Source: Pseudomonadota bacterium (GTDB lineage: Bacteria > Pseudomonadota > Alphaproteobacteria > Rhizobiales > Rhizobiaceae). From it: DNA of 15,388 nt. The notes beneath the pieces are model-generated. The model had not been told where the DNA came from. It saw only the letters and a program-made list of their open reading frames with translations, and ran no database searches. Location of the stretch: NCBI GenBank assembly GCA_023419535.1, contig JAEZXX010000002.1, positions 1 through 15,388 of the forward strand. The letters run 5' to 3'. Every line of letters begins with the position of its first letter. Positions within the stretch are counted from its first letter, which is position 1. The position numbers were made by a program, and so were the translations under genes. Shown here in pieces: positions 15,141-15,388 of the stretch.

Positions 15141-15157
15141 GGCCGGTTCGCCCGGCC
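15141..15157 (+). other. Small hairpin just before the rimI ribosome binding site
   Basis: GGCCGG (15141-15146) pairs perfectly with CCGGCC (15152-15157) around loop TTCGC. The purine-rich GGAGGGGAGG that should be the rimI ribosome binding site begins at the next base. No T run follows, so it is not a terminator. It may shape access to the site or be a chance product of high G+C. Confidence 0.3.
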
Positions 15158-15174
15158 GGAGGGGAGGGGCTTCG

Positions 15175-15388
15175 ATGTACTGGTTCCTGCCGTTCAATTG
15201 GAGTTTCGCCTTCTGGGACGAGCTTCTCGGCACGTCCGCGCCCGTGCCCGACGAGTTGACCGGCGCGGATGCCGACGCGGCCGCCGATCTTCACGCCGCC
15301 GCCTTCCGCGAGGGCTGGACGGGCGACGATTTCGCGGCTCTCCTCTCGCAGCCGGGCGTCTTCGGATACTCTGTGCGCCGCTCCGGCG
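15175..15388 (+). CDS. rimI: Start of probable RimI-type ribosomal protein S18 N-acetyltransferase, cut by window end
   Basis: An open frame begins at ATG 15175, seven bases after a very strong site, GGAGGGGAGG (15158-15167), and runs off the window with 71 codons visible. The part DLHAAAFREGWTGDDFAALL followed by PGVFGYSVRR matches the first helices and strand of GNAT-fold RimI, which acetylates the N-terminus of ribosomal protein S18. Its position directly after tsaB supports this. The CoA-binding loop lies beyond the window. The first 14 residues, MYWFLPFNWSFAFW, are strikingly aromatic and not part of the usual GNAT core. Identification is good from context and motif but rests on a fragment. 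Confidence 0.75.
   Translation, partial: MYWFLPFNWSFAFWDELLGTSAPVPDELTGADADAAADLHAAAFREGWTGDDFAALLSQPGVFGYSVRRSG

Overview
This window is a G+C-rich chromosomal segment from an alphaproteobacterium, most likely of the Hyphomicrobiales (Rhizobiales). Three things point there: the order mutS, glnD, murJ, trpS, a universal stress protein, nfuA, tsaB, rimI, which I recall as typical of rhizobia and relatives; a small secreted DUF1236-type protein; and a tuf gene lying near tRNA-Trp. I cannot place the genus from sequence alone. Almost every antisense or shifted frame is open because of the base composition, so long shadow frames carry no weight.

Layout. Bases 1-890 hold the 3' three quarters of tuf (EF-Tu), closed by a strong intrinsic terminator. 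Bases 992-3346 hold three consecutive genes that look like glycosyltransferases: two GT-A-fold proteins with DxD motifs, and a third resembling GT29 sialyltransferases, with a PTSG segment and an HxxxxE motif. The third starts only 5 bp after the second. A tRNA-Trp(CCA) gene follows at 3416-3491. A short secreted DUF1236-like protein sits on the minus strand at 3516-3812.

The rest is largely a plus-strand housekeeping block: mutS (mismatch repair), glnD (nitrogen sensing through PII), murJ (lipid II flipping), trpS (tryptophanyl-tRNA synthetase), a UspA-like protein, nfuA (Fe-S cluster delivery), tsaB (tRNA t6A synthesis) and the beginning of rimI, cut by the window end. One minus-strand gene, bluB (5,6-dimethylbenzimidazole synthase, for the lower ligand of vitamin B12), interrupts the block between the stress protein and nfuA.

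The most notable points are the three-gene glycosyltransferase cassette between tuf and tRNA-Trp, including a GT29-like member; the absence of secE-nusG after tRNA-Trp; a 12-codon upstream ORF that has its own ribosome binding site and overlaps the mutS start as ATGA; the intrusion of bluB; and a two-cysteine insertion in a predicted periplasmic loop of MurJ. I saw no CRISPR array, insertion sequence, phage gene or toxin-antitoxin pair.
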